From: Rhizophagus irregularis | Taxonomy: Eukaryota; Glomeromycota; Glomeromycetes; Glomerales; Glomeraceae | Direction: 5' to 3' | Assembly: GCF_026210795.1 (NCBI RefSeq) | Contig: NC_089444.1 | Coordinates: 4,640,501-4,704,500 of the forward strand | Length of the DNA stretch: 64,000 nt | Shown here: positions 1 through 11,925 of the stretch, piece by piece | Layout: every line of letters starts with the position of its first letter | Numbering within the stretch: position 1 is the first letter of the stretch | Made by a program: the position numbers and the translations under genes | The notes under the pieces: model-generated | Databases searched by the model: none | The model's input: only the letters and a program-made list of their open reading frames with translations | Told to the model about the DNA's origin: nothing

Positions 1-3000
1 AGTTCTTACTTGGACTAGTGGAAATGAAAAAATTGATAAATTAATTCAAGAAAGGAAATTAAATATTAATTTCTATGATGTAGTATTTGAATGGATACCA
101 TACAATCAGTTTAATGAAATTAAAGAAACAGGTAAAGATGATTCTATAACTGTATATTCAGCAATATGGAGGAATGGCCCACTACATTGTATAAAATATA
201 CAAGAGATTCAAATAAAGCAGTTGCTTTAAAATGTTTACATGACTTGCAAAATCCTGTTGATTCTCTAATAAATGAGGTATAAATTTATATAAATATTAT
301 TACATTTATTATTACATTTTTAATATAATTTTAATTTCCTGTTTATGGTTTAGGTTAAAAAATATTCAAAAAAAAATGATATGTATCTTGTATTATATGG
401 AATATCTCAAAATCCGAATACAAGTGATTATATTTTAGTTCTTACCAGGACTAGTGGAAATGAAAAAATTGATAACTTCATTCAAGAAAGGCAATTAAAT
501 ATTAATTCCTATGATAATAAAGTATTTGAATGGATACCATACAATCAGTTTAATAAAATTGAAGAAACAGGCAAAAATGGTTCCATGATAACTGTATATT
601 CAGCAATATGGAGGAATGGCCCATTATATTATAATGATGATCATGAATATGGTGAATATACAAGAGATTCAAATAAAGAAGTTGCTTTAAAATGTTTTCA
701 TAACTTGCAAAATCCTGTTGATTCTCTAATAAATGAGGTATAAATTTCTATAAATAATTTTACATTTATTATTACATTTTTAATATAATGTTATAATATT
801 AATTTCCTGTTTATGGATTTAGGCTAAAAAATATTCAACCATAAATGATAAGTTTCTTGTATTGTATGGAATATCTCAAAATCCAGATACAAGTGATTAT
901 ATTTTAGTTCTTACTTGGACTAGTGGAAATAAAAAAATTGATAACTTCATTCAAGAAAGGAAATTAAATATTAATTTATATAATGATATAGTATTTGAAT
1001 GGATACCATACAATCAGTTTAATGAAATTGAAGAAACAGGCAAAAATGGTTCTATAACTGTATATTCAGCAATATGGAGGAATGGTCCATTATATTATAA
1101 TGATGATCATGAATATGATAAATATACAAGAGATTCAAATAAAGAAATTGCTTTAAAATGTTTGCATAACTTCAAAAATCCTGTTGATTCTCTAATAAAT
1201 GAGGTATAAATTTATTTAAATAATATTGGATTTATTATTACATTTTTAATATATAATGTTACAATGCTAATTTCATGTTTACGTTTATATATGGTTTTAG
1301 GTTAAAAAATATTCAACAAAAAATAACAAGTTTCTTGTATTGTATGGAATATCACAAAATCCATATACAAGTGATTATATTTTAGTTGAAAATTATCTTA
1401 CCTGGATTAGTGAAAATAAAAAAATTGATTATTTAATTCAAGAAAGACAATTAAATATTGATTCCTATAATAATATAATATTTGAATGGATACCATACAA
1501 TCAGTTTAATAAAATTGAAAAAACAGGCAAAAATGGTTTTATAACTGCATATTCAGCAATATGGAGTAATGGTCCATTATATTATGATGATGAATATGAT
1601 AAATATTATAAATATAAAAGAGATTCAAATAAAGAAGTTGCTTTAAAATGTTTGCATAATTTGCAAAATCCTGTTGATTCTCTAATAAATGAGGTATATA
1701 TTTATGTAAATATTGTTACATTTATTATTACATTATTAATACAATGTTTATTTTCTGTTTATTGTTTTAGGTTAATAAATATTCAAAAAAAAATAACAAG
1801 TTTCTTGTATTGTATGGAATATCTCAAAATCCAGATACAAATGATTATATTTTAGTTGAAAAATATCTTACCTGGATTAGTGAAAATAAAAAAATTGACG
1901 ATTTCGTTCAAGAAAGGCAATTAAATATTGATTACTATGGTGATATAGTATTTGAATGGATACCATACAATCAATTTAATGAAATTGAAGAAACAGGAAA
2001 AAATGCTTTTACAACTGTATATTCAGCAATATGGAGGAATGGTCCATTATATTATGATGCTGAAAATGATAAATATTATAAATATAAAAGAGATTAAAAT
2101 AAAGGAGTTGCTTTAAAATGTTTGCATGACTTACAAAATCCTGTCAATTCACTAATAAATGAGGTATATATTTCTGTAAATATTATTATATTTATTATTA
2201 CATTATTAATATGTTAATTTTCTGTTTATGGTTTTAGGTTAAAAAATATTCAAAAAAAAATGACAAGTTTCTTGTATTGTATGGAATATCTCAAAATCCA
2301 GATACAAGTGATTATATTTTGGTTCAAAATAATTCTATAAACTTAGTAAATTGGACGATTGGAAATGAAAAAATTGATGATTTCATTCAAGAAATGCAAT
2401 TAAATATTAATTTCTATGATGACGTAGTATTTGAATGGATATCATACAATCAATTTAATGAAATTAAAGAAATAGACAAAAATGGTTTTATAACTGTATA
2501 TTCAGCAATATGGATGAATGGTCCATTACATTATAATCATAGTAAATATACAAGAGATTCAAATAAAGAAGTTGCTTTAAAATGTTTGCATAATTTGCAA
2601 AATCCTGTTGATTTTTTAATGAATGAGGTATAAATTCTATAAATATTATTGCATTTATTATTACATTTTTATGTTAATTTCCTTGTTTATGGTTTTAGGC
2701 TAAAAAATATTCAATAAAAAATAACAAGTATCTTGTATTGTATGGAATATCTCAAAATCCAGATACAAGTGATTATATCTTAGTTCAAAAATTTCTTACC
2801 TGGACTAGTAGAAATTAAAAAATTGATGACTTCATTCAAGAAAGGCAATTAAGCATTAATTCCTATGGTGATATAGTATTTGAATGGATACTATACAATC
2901 AGTTTAATGAAATTAAAGAAACAGGCAAAAATGGTTTTGTAATAGTGTATTCAGCAATATGGAAGGATGGCCCATTACACAAGAAAGATAAGCAGAGTTT

Positions 3001-4979
3001 ATATTATAAAAGAGATTCAAATAAAGAAGTTGCTTTGAAATGTTTGCATAACTTACAAAATTCTGTTGTTTCTCTAATAAATGAGGTATGAATTTCTATA
3101 AATGTTGTTGCATCTGTTATTACATTTTAATTTTTGTTTATGGTTGTAGGTTGAGAAATATTCAATGAGAAGTAAAAAGCTTGTATTGTATGGAATGTCT
3201 CAAAATCCAGATACAAAGGACTATAATTTAGTTTTTAGTAGTAAAAGTTTTGAAAAATATTGTAGCATATGTTGTGAAATATACACGGATATCCAGTATA
3301 AATGGTGTAAATCATGTAATTTTATGGGCTGGAAAAGTGGGGATGATAAAATTGATAGTTTAATTCAATTAAATATTAATTCCTATAATGATGTAGTATT
3401 TGAATGGATTCCATACAATCAGTTTAATAAAATTAGAAATATAGGCAAGGGAAATTTTGTTACAGTATATTCAGCAATATGGAAATATGAGGTTGCTTTA
3501 GTATGCTTTATTGATTCACAAAAATTTCTAAATAAGGTATGAAATATTTTTAATTTAAACTCAAATTTTCTTTTAATTTAGTTGATGTATCTTTATAATT
3601 TAATAGGTTAAAGAATTTGATAATAGTTCCGAAATGTATGGGATATCTCAAACTCCAGATAAAAAGGATTACATTTTGGTTCTTCAAAATGAATATTGTA
3701 CAGAATATGGTAAAATATATTGCAAAAATTGCGGAGTAAAATTCACTCAAACGAGATATAAGTGGTGTAAACCATGTATAAATATTTTTACAAAATGGAC
3801 GATTAAGAACGAAAAACTTGTTGGTTTAATTCAAGAAATGCATTTAGGAATAAATTCTTGTTTTAATATAGTATTTGAATGGATACCATATAATCAATTC
3901 AATTACATTAAAGAAATAGGTAAAGGCGGATTTGCTACAGTATATTCAGCAATATGGAAAGATGGTCCATTAAAATATGATATAGATAAGAAAATGTATA
4001 CAAGAGTTTCAAACAAAAAAGTTGCTTTAAAATGTTTAAATAGTTCACTAAATTTAACTATAAACTTATTGTGATTAATCAAAAACTTTTAAATTAATAA
4101 TATATATTTTTTAAATAGGTCAAAGAATATTCAATTAGTAAAAAGAGTGATATTCTTAGTGTATATGGAATATCCCAAAATCCAGATACAAGCAATTTTA
4201 TTATAGTTCTTGAATATGCAGAAGGTGGAAGTTATAGTAATTGGATAAATAATAATTATAAAGACTTTGATTGGAAAAATAAAATACAAACATTATTATA
4301 TATCATTGAAGGTCTTAAAGGGATTCATCAAAATCAGAAGGTTCATCATGATTTACATCCAGGAAATATACTATTTTTGACAAAAAGTTTAAATACTTTT
4401 AATAACAAATCATTATTTATATCAGATATGGGATTATGTGAAGATGTGAGTAATACAGGTGAGGTAAAACCTTACGGAGTTATTTCTTATATGGCTCCTG
4501 AAGTGCTGAGAGCTAAAGCTTATACTCAAGCAGCAGATATATATAGCTTTGGTATGATTATGTATTTCACAGCAACTGGGAAGCAACCTTTTAACAATTG
4601 TGCACACGACCATCCTCTAATATTAGATATATGCGATGGAGTTAGACCTGAAATAAATGAACTGGAAGCACCAAAATGTTATATTGACTTAATGAGAAGA
4701 TGTTGGGATTCAAATCCAGACAATAGACCAAATGCTAGTGAAATAAATGTTGGAATTAAGTCATTTTATGATTGTTATAGTTCTTATAAAAAAAGTGATT
4801 CAAATGCAATTGAAATTAGAAAACAATTTAAAGAGGCAGAAATTTACAGAAAATCATGCCTCTCTTCTTTTAAGAAAAACAAAAATCATCCGGAAGCTAT
4901 TTATACATCTCAATTACTTGATCCTATTACAAAAGATCTTCGTAATTCTGAATGTTTAAGTTGTGCCATCCCTGATTGA
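1..4979 (+). pseudogene. Tandem-exon kinase N-lobe chain with terminal kinase domain, 5' truncated, probably damaged
   Basis: Ten exons are visible: <1-277, 354-737, 823-1203, 1301-1693, 1771-2163, 2238-2627, 2699-3085, 3150-3536, 3607-about 4074, and 4119-4979. Exons two to eight begin after AG, end before GT and have lengths divisible by three. Exons one to seven are near copies carrying a degraded glycine loop (GKNGS instead of GKGGF), a VALK lysine and a terminal helix-C Glu (LINE). Exons eight and nine add CxxC...WCxxC metal-ribbon-like motifs; exon nine has an intact loop (IGKGGFATVYSA). The last exon holds the C-lobe: EYAEGGS hinge, HHDLHPGN for HRDxxxxN, SDMG for DFG, MAPEVL for APE, and a CWDSNPDNRP segment. 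Damage: in-frame TAA in exon five (2095-2097) and in exon seven (about 2816), and exon nine runs to TGA at 4072-4074 because its splice donor is gone. The symmetric exons could be skipped without frame change, so some product is still possible. The kinase assignment is firm; activity is not. Confidence 0.8.
4119..4979 (+). CDS. Terminal kinase C-lobe exon of the first tandem-exon gene
   Basis: This exon encodes 286 residues after an AG acceptor at 4117-4118 and stops at TGA 4977-4979. It contains the end of the N-lobe (VYGISQNPDTS, beta4-beta5), the hinge (VLEYAEGGS), a catalytic loop with Asp and Asn kept but Arg replaced by His (HHDLHPGN), a magnesium loop read as SDMG with Asp kept, the APE motif, the helix-F pattern AADIYSFGMIMY, and the subdomain XI Arg in NRP. 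A charged tail of about 60 residues follows. It resembles TKL-type kinases of Glomeromycotina and closely matches 56148-57017. Because the donor of the preceding exon is lost, this exon may join exon 3150-3536 or not be translated. Substrate unknown. Confidence 0.75.
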   Translation, partial: VKEYSISKKSDILSVYGISQNPDTSNFIIVLEYAEGGSYSNWINNNYKDFDWKNKIQTLLYIIEGLKGIHQNQKVHHDLHPGNILFLTKSLNTFNNKSLFISDMGLCEDVSNTGEVKPYGVISYMAPEVLRAKAYTQAADIYSFGMIMYFTATGKQPFNNCAHDHPLILDICDGVRPEINELEAPKCYIDLMRRCWDSNPDNRPNASEINVGIKSFYDCYSSYKKSDSNAIEIRKQFKEAEIYRKSCLSSFKKNKNHPEAIYTSQLLDPITKDLRNSECLSCAIPD

Positions 4980-5866
4980 TTATGTCCGCTCAGATTAAAT
5001 TTTTACTTAGCAATCATACGAAATTTCAAATATCCTTATCAAAAAATTCAGGGAAATTAATTAATAAATTATAATGTGATATCTTACTATGATGAAATTG
5101 CAGATGGCAACTGACTATTATTTTTACATCATCTTCTGTAAAGTTTATTTAATATCATGCATTAATACTTGTCCTTTAATGCTCTAATCAGAAGTCACCA
5201 GCCTTCTTCCTCTATTACTACTAACACTGATAATAAACTGGTAATTGTTTAGAATATAAAGGAATTATATTTTTTTTTTATTTAATATCATAGTTATTAG
5301 TTGTTGTTCAACGCTGATTATAGAGTATATATATGTAGTTTTCATTTACATAAATAAATTAGTTTGTAATTAAGCAATAGAAGACTATTGTTGTCAATAC
5401 CCAGTAAAAAACGTTGATCTGTGACTTTTATTTCCATGTTTTTTCTGTGAATGTATCACGATTTTTATGGAATTTAAAGCCTTTAAAAAGGTTAACTTGG
5501 TCCTAGGACTTATGGCCTTTTCAATCTTAAGACTGAAAAGACTGGACCAAAAAGACTACAAACTCTTATGGTCCTAAATGGTCTTGCTTTGTGAATAGTA
5601 ATAAGTCCATCAGTTTTTTTAAGACCAGTTGTCTTTTAAAAGACAACATATATATACAGTAAATGATATTAATATGAAATAAAAAATATTAATGTAGTAA
5701 TATAAAAAATTTTTTTTAAGAAATGTGCTAAAAATACATAAAAAATTCATTTTATTATTGCTTGGATTGATCAAATAATTTAAATAATTAGATAATCCAT
5801 TAATATTTTTAAAGAAATCAAAAATGTTAAAATAATGAATTTTAATATTTTGTAGAATTACTTGGC
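4980..5866. other. Noncoding 3' flank, duplicated at 57018-57400
   Basis: No gene is visible. The first 400 bases after the stop are clearly similar to 57018-57400 (shared blocks include TGATTATGTCC and TTATAGAGTATA), so the duplication that made the two kinase genes included the 3' flank. From about 5460 the similarity ends, and a stretch rich in GGTCCTAGGACTT-like and AAGACTGAAAAGACTGG words follows. Related GGTCC words occur again near 8180-8480. Confidence 0.6.
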
Positions 5867-7080
5867 ATCCACTCCCCAGTGATCACAGAAAGATAAAACA
5901 ATCATCATTAGACTCGTCAAGATGAGACAATTCTAATAAGCTTTATTTCATCTTTTTACGATCACTGGATCAAAAAATAACTGACAAATAATATTTAAGA
6001 CTGAAATGTAGGACCGGTGTCGGTAGTGCTTCGACCCGTATCTGGATCAATCTGGATTGATCCGGATTTTTTTTTTTCAGATATCCGGATTGTAAATCCG
6101 TATCTCATAACCCAGATAGAAACCGGAATCTGGATTGGATTTTTTTTAAAATGCGGATTAGAGATGCATAAAAGCTCATTTGAATCATCTCGTTGAGACG
6201 GATTGAATGGCGCTAATTTAATCCATATGCAATCACTGGATGCCGAGATATTCAACCAAATGTCAAAATCAGCATTTTTTATTTGCGATACTGCGCCATT
6301 TCACATTTTACCAAATATCTCGGCAACCAGCGATCGTATAGTGATGCACAATAGCTCATTCGAATCGTTGCATCAAGACGAATCTAATGCGATTTAGATC
6401 ATCTTTCTACGACCACTGGATGTCGAGATATTTAACAAAACATCAAACATCGGCACTTTTCATTTTTGTGATAATGCGCCATTTACATTTTGCTAATTAT
6501 CTCAGCATCAAGTGATCGTACAGAGATGCACAATAGCTCATTAGAATCGTCTCGTTGAAACAAATCAAATGGTACTAAATCCATCTTTCTATGATCACTC
6601 GATACTGAGATATTCGGAAAACCGTAAAATGGCCCAGTATTGCAAAATGAAAAATGCAGGTTTTGACATTTTATCGAGTATCACGACATTCAGTGGTCGT
6701 AGAAAGATGCTCTAAAGCTCATTAGCTTCGTCTTAATGCAATGATTCGAATGAGCTATTGTGCACCTCTGTATGATCACTGGATGTAGAGATATTTGACA
6801 AAATATAAAATGCACAGTGTCGTAACTTGCAATATATAAAATGCCGATTTTTGATGTTTTCAGTTGTTGAATATCTCGGCATCCAGTGATTGTAAAAGGA
6901 TGAAATTAGCACCATTCGATCCGTCTCAACAAGACTATTCTAATGAGCTTTTGTGCATCTCTGTAGCTAATTAAAAAAATCCAATCTGGTTTCCAGTTTC
7001 TATCCGGATTATTCTGATCCGGATTTAAAATCCGGATCGACCCGGATATAATCTGGATTTTTTTTGTGTAATCCAGATGA
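5867..7080. repeat. Composite inverted/tandem repeat element (about 1.2 kb)
   Basis: A unit of roughly 175-185 bp recurs near 5867, 6160, 6345 and 6530, and in inverted orientation near 6700 and 6880. Shared words are GATGCACAATAGCTCATT, AATCGTCTCGTTGA, CGATCACTGGATG and GAGATATTC. The block is embraced by inverted CCGGAT-rich arms at about 6030-6140 and 6965-7080. No ORF has coding character. It sits where the 3' flank of the first kinase gene differs from that of the second, so it is probably an insertion. Superfamily unknown. Confidence 0.7.
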
Positions 7081-7329
7081 TGGTAATAATAGCCTTAAAT
7101 CATTGAAATTTTCATCTCTCTAACGCGGATATCTGTAAATATATCATTTTTACAGAATTTTTATGAAAGCCATGGAGAAATAATGGATTCATTCAGATAA
7201 AAGTTTTATATAGGTATGGAGTAGAAAACTTTACATATAATCAAAATAAATGTATTGTTGTGCAAAGGACTGTTAACACAAAATAATATTTTATTATTAT
7301 TTTTTTTTAGTGAAAGAAGGGAGAATTGC

Positions 7330-8860
7330 TTGATATTTTTAAAATACATTATTACAAATAGTTACCATTATACCCTTATTATTAGTAAATATCATATAAC
7401 CTGACATGTAAAATTCCCATGAAAAAGAGTCACTTAAATTTAATTTATATTGTTTTAATCACAATTATTAAACAATTACTAAATAAATATCTTGATGCAA
7501 ATAAAATTTACTGAAGACTTTAAATTATAACTAGGGTGGCACTGAGAATCAAGTTGGCATACTCATTAATAATATTTTATAATATTGATAAAAATAAGTT
7601 AATAATAACAGAAAGTGAAATTCTAATTACATAATGATCATACTGTATTAATTATATAATAATCTCTAAACCAAACTTCTATCTTTTAATATTATAAACT
7701 AAATTGAATATATTTTTTATAACGCCAAACAATAGTTGATGTCAGTACTTGACGCGTATATTATGAGAAAAAAGCACTTACGTGTATAACAATATTCCAT
7801 ACTTAAACTTTTCAATATATTTATTTTTTATTACTTTAGCGTTTTCTTATTGTTTTAGCAGATTTTAAAAAATACTATTTTAAAATAAAAAAGGGAAAAG
7901 AAAAGGGGAGAGAATTTTATTGCAATAAACAACTTAAAAAGCTGATCGCGCCACACAAGTCAAGATCTGTGGCACAGCACATGTGCCGTTGACATTTCAG
8001 ACGTACACCTCATCCAGATGATGATTCAGCAACTCAGCTGCTCTCTCCTCCGCGCGATTAATAATTTCTGTAAAAGACAACAATTGTTTTCTACCAAATT
8101 TACCATTTCACTTTTGACAGTATTTACAAGTGAGTAGCGCACTTGTGTTTTTCACATTTGTGAAAGATAAATACTGGTACGTTTAGGTCCTACGGACTAG
8201 GACTGACCGGTCCCAAGCAAATTGAGATTATTTCTTAAATAAGTTTTATTCCCAGGCATTTTTTAGGGTAGGTTACTTATTGGAAAACTTAAAACGTGGA
8301 ACCGGTCCTAGTATCGGTCTGGACCAATTGGTCGGAATTAGTCCCAAGCTAATTACCGGTTTTGAAATGATTTTTTAAAAAGAATTATTAATAATATTTG
8401 TTCCCAGACCGTTTTTAGGGTTGGTCACTTATTGGAGGTAAGTGACACTTTTCTGGGTTCGACCATTTGTTAAATTGCTTCTGGACCGATTTGGACCGTT
8501 AACAACCCTATCAGTGATATGTTTAGAATAGATGTGATGGCCTCTTTCATATTGTCATTTCACTCCTTCTGCCGTTGTACGTGCTTTATCGTTACGCATA
8601 GTACCCTTTTCCATCAGAGAAATGTCGCCGACGGATGGCTTTTTTACAGTATATTCTTTGTTCTACTTTATGAAATTATGTTTGATTTCCTGTAGTTCTT
8701 ACTGATAATGTATTCTCTGAAATAAATAAAAAATTTCAGCAACAGTCTTAAGGAGGTTGGTGTTTCATGTATTTAACCAGTTAATTGTTCCATAGCGAGA
8801 CAAATATTGTAATTTTATTTTATGTATAACGAATTCATAAATTATTTTGCTTACATAAGT
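7330..8860. other. Dispersed remnants of the duplicated kinase 3' flank
   Basis: Bases around 7360-7420 and 8748-8855 resemble 57430-57490 and 57603-57712. Between them are unrelated bases, including the 8175-8480 repeat. No gene is visible. The arrangement suggests that a flank contiguous at 57018-57720 was split here by at least two insertions or rearrangements. Confidence 0.55.
8175..8480. repeat. Diverged tandem duplication, GGTCCTAG-rich
   Basis: Two diverged copies lie in tandem. Each contains a GTCCCAAGC(A/T)AATT word, a poly-T stretch, TTCCCAG(A/G)C, TTTTTAGGGT and CACTTATTGG or TACTTATTGG. Period is about 125-130 bp. No coding potential is visible. Confidence 0.55.
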
Positions 8861-10190
8861 TTACATAGTGAAATATGGTTCATTGTGCAAAATTAATTTA
8901 ATAATAATATTTGCGAAAATAATGTTCAGATTATGATTTGTACTTTCATGATAAATAAATAAGTTTATTATTTAATTTTAGCACACATTTATAATGAAAT
9001 GATCTATAAAAATGTTATATCAAAGTTGTCATTAAATAAGAACAACAACGAGCATTTTTTTGATTGATAATACCTGATTGGCTGATCTTACATATTTAGT
9101 TATTGTCCATGTCTAAAACTAATCATACCTTGTAAGTTTTTATGAACACTAAAAATTTTATTAATTGTAAATTTTATTATATTGTGTAAATATGCAGTAT
9201 ACAAAAATATAAAAAATTTTACTCAAAAATAAACGATTATGTTAAAACTTTCTTCAATTTCAAGTTTTATAACATTCCTTGGATCAGAAAATTCCTACTC
9301 AAGTTGATGCTTTGACTATAGAAAAGTATAAATTCTATGCTATTGTGCGTAATAAATTTATGAATTTAATTATTTATCGCACCTTAATTGTAAATTTTGC
9401 CCGAAACAGTAAATTGGAACGCAAATGTGAAAAATGAATGAATACTAATATTTATAACTATTATAATGAAATTAGCCTATATAGATTAATATTGAGATGA
9501 TTATATCATAATCAACAATAATTTTACAAGAACATTTATAAATATATGAGCCAAAAATTTTAATTGGTTTAACGGTTAATAAAAAGTGCCAAGATTCAAA
9601 TCCAGGCAATAGAAATAAATCAACATCATTTTAAAAATTTTATAATAAAAAAAGTATAGCCATATTTCTAGCATACGAATTAATAATTAAAATTAGGTTG
9701 AAATAATAATTTTCAAATGTCAATATCTAGTTGATAAATGAAAATTGCATGAATAAATAATGAATACTACAAACAATAATAACAGTATAATAGCATATTA
9801 GCGCTACAATAGAAACATTGAAAATTGTCCAAAGTCATAACATAATGGTTTAATTAGCAATTCCTTTTTTATTGGAACTTCTTTTAATCTATTAATGAAT
9901 ATCAACCAAATGTTTGCATTAATATTTTTTGCAAAATATTGCCTGTGATACTCAGGCTTAAAAATTAATGATACTAGAATTATACAGCTTAAAAGCCTGC
10001 GAACGGGGATCGGGTTTGGGCCGGCAAATGTTCTTTCAAAATTTCAGATAATAAAGTTTAAATATCAACTTTTATTCTTTCTAAAAATGTATTTTTCTAA
10101 ATTTTATATTTTAATATAAGTAAAATTTTTTTGGATATTACTTAATTTACTGTGGAATAGGAAATATTAATCAGCTGTCTATCTTAGAGG
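8861..10190. other. AT-rich intergenic DNA
   Basis: Apart from the kinase relic at 9540-9660, I see no gene, RNA gene or repeat with clear edges. Open frames are short and lack coding bias. Confidence 0.5.
9540..9660 (+). pseudogene. Kinase C-lobe relic
   Basis: Bases near 9590-9620 translate to KKCQDSNPGNRNKS, which matches the subdomain XI block of the window's kinases (RRCWDSNPGNRPSA). The relic is short, without hinge, catalytic loop or flanking splice sites, and lies in otherwise noncoding sequence. It is best read as debris of a kinase copy. Confidence 0.4.
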
Positions 10191-10254
10191 TCTGCATTGT
10201 CCCCTATTTTACAACCCGGCCTGGCCTGGTACAACTGATTTTATAATATACGGG

Positions 10255-10400
10255 ACATATCGTCAGTACATTCGGTAAAACTCGGTAAAGTTCAGAATAA
10301 GGTAAAAACTACTGTACTGGTTCGAGACAGTGGTGTAGTTTATTTTATTCTGACTTATACTGAATCTTACCGAGTTGAGTAACAATTATTTATATAGTTC
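10255..10400. repeat. Inverted repeat / hairpin-forming sequence
   Basis: An ACTCGGTAAAGTTCAGAATAA arm is followed about 100 bases later by an imperfect inverse (TTATACTGAATCTTACCGAGT). The two arms could fold into a long stem. It resembles a small palindromic MITE; no coding content. Confidence 0.45.
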
Positions 10401-10765
10401 TGGCCAAAATTTTAATGCCGGCTCGAATTAAGTTCAGTAACAGATGTCGATCAACACAAACGTGACTCATGGTTTGTTAGTTGTTTCGATATATAACGAT
10501 TATTCCATTGGAATCGGGACCTGTATCGGCTCGAATAGGTGTACTTATTTTCTATGGTAATTTCAGCTCATGCGCATCAAATTAAAGAAATAGTTCGTCA
10601 AATCATGATTTCTATAAGGCCAATGATCAATTGACCACGGAACCTTAAGCCAATCACGCTTAAAAATTTAAAATCAACAGTTAAGTACCTTATGTTCAAG
10701 ATGCGTATTTATAGATTTTTTTAGAATAAATAACACTATTATTCCGTCATCATCGCACATTGATA

Positions 10766-11356
10766 TACACAGGCGATCGCGATAAATCGGATCTTCGATA
10801 AACCGGATTTGGTATTATTTCGGATTTTTCTCCCAGAACAAAATCTGTCATATTAAAACAATCGCGATATACCGGATTTTATTAGTAAAGTCGCGATATT
10901 TCATAAGTCGGATTTGATTCTATATCAGTTATATCAAAAAAATCTTGATATATCGAATTTTTCCAAATTTGGCGTTAATTTATCCTTTTTTAGTATACCT
11001 TTATATTATTGTAATTTTAAAAAAATGGTTAATTCCAGCTGAAATAGTTAATTTTGACCAGAATTAAAATTAATCATTTTATACCGAAATTCTTTACAAA
11101 TGTTCCATACAATTTTACCATTCTTTTTTTTATATTTTAATCAGATATCTTTCACCTGTGTATAACAGATAGTTCTTTTATAATAATAAAATTATATTTC
11201 GTTTTGAATTTTAAAATTTTGAACGAAAAATCACGTGATATCTTGATATTTCATATATTTTATATAAATCCGACTTTTTCGATATATCGGATGTCTTGAT
11301 ATATCGGATATTTTTACTGGAACCAACTGATCCGATTTATCGAGATTGACTGTGTA
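10766..11356. mobile_element. Non-autonomous pogo/Tc1-mariner-like MITE
   Basis: The ends are an imperfect inverted repeat of about 28 bp: TACACAGGCGATCGCGATAA on the left, and the inverse of a right end reading TACACAGTCAATCTCGATAA. Both continue into ATCGGATC. TA at each edge fits a TA target duplication. The interior has many GATATATCGGAT-like words and no transposase. TIRs of the form CAGTCAATCTCGATAAATCG are known from pogo/Tigger elements. Confidence 0.6.
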
Positions 11357-11925
11357 TTTTGATAATTAATTATCAACTTTCGATGCACTACTATTTCGTT
11401 AAATAAGATTACGATACTGTTTTTAAGTATAAAAAAATTGTCCGTATAACGGGTTAAAAATATGACAAGTATACACCTAAAGGTATAGTAACAACTACAG
11501 TAACGTTTATTAATAATAATTTTAAATTTATTTGTTTTTATCATCATTGCTAAAATATCCTATAAGAACTTATATCTGTATCCTATTACGGTATTCCAAC
11601 TAGATTGAAATTATTCCGAATGTACGACAGAGTTCCAATGAAATTTCAAGCAAGACCTACAGCTCTTAGAGTCTTAGTACGCCCACATTAACTACAATAT
11701 ATTTTTTTTTTGCGTTACTCGGTATCATTGTTATAATAGACCCCGTTTCAAATTTTTAATGAGAAGTTAAATTTGTGATACGTATTTATTGGATTTGGTA
11801 TCACACTTTTTACACGAAAATGTTAATTTTATTTCACCAATCATTTATAAAAAATCGAAGGGATACATAACATTTATAAAGTTAGCATTTTTTTTTTTTT
11901 CAAAAAAAGAGGAAAAAAATTCATA

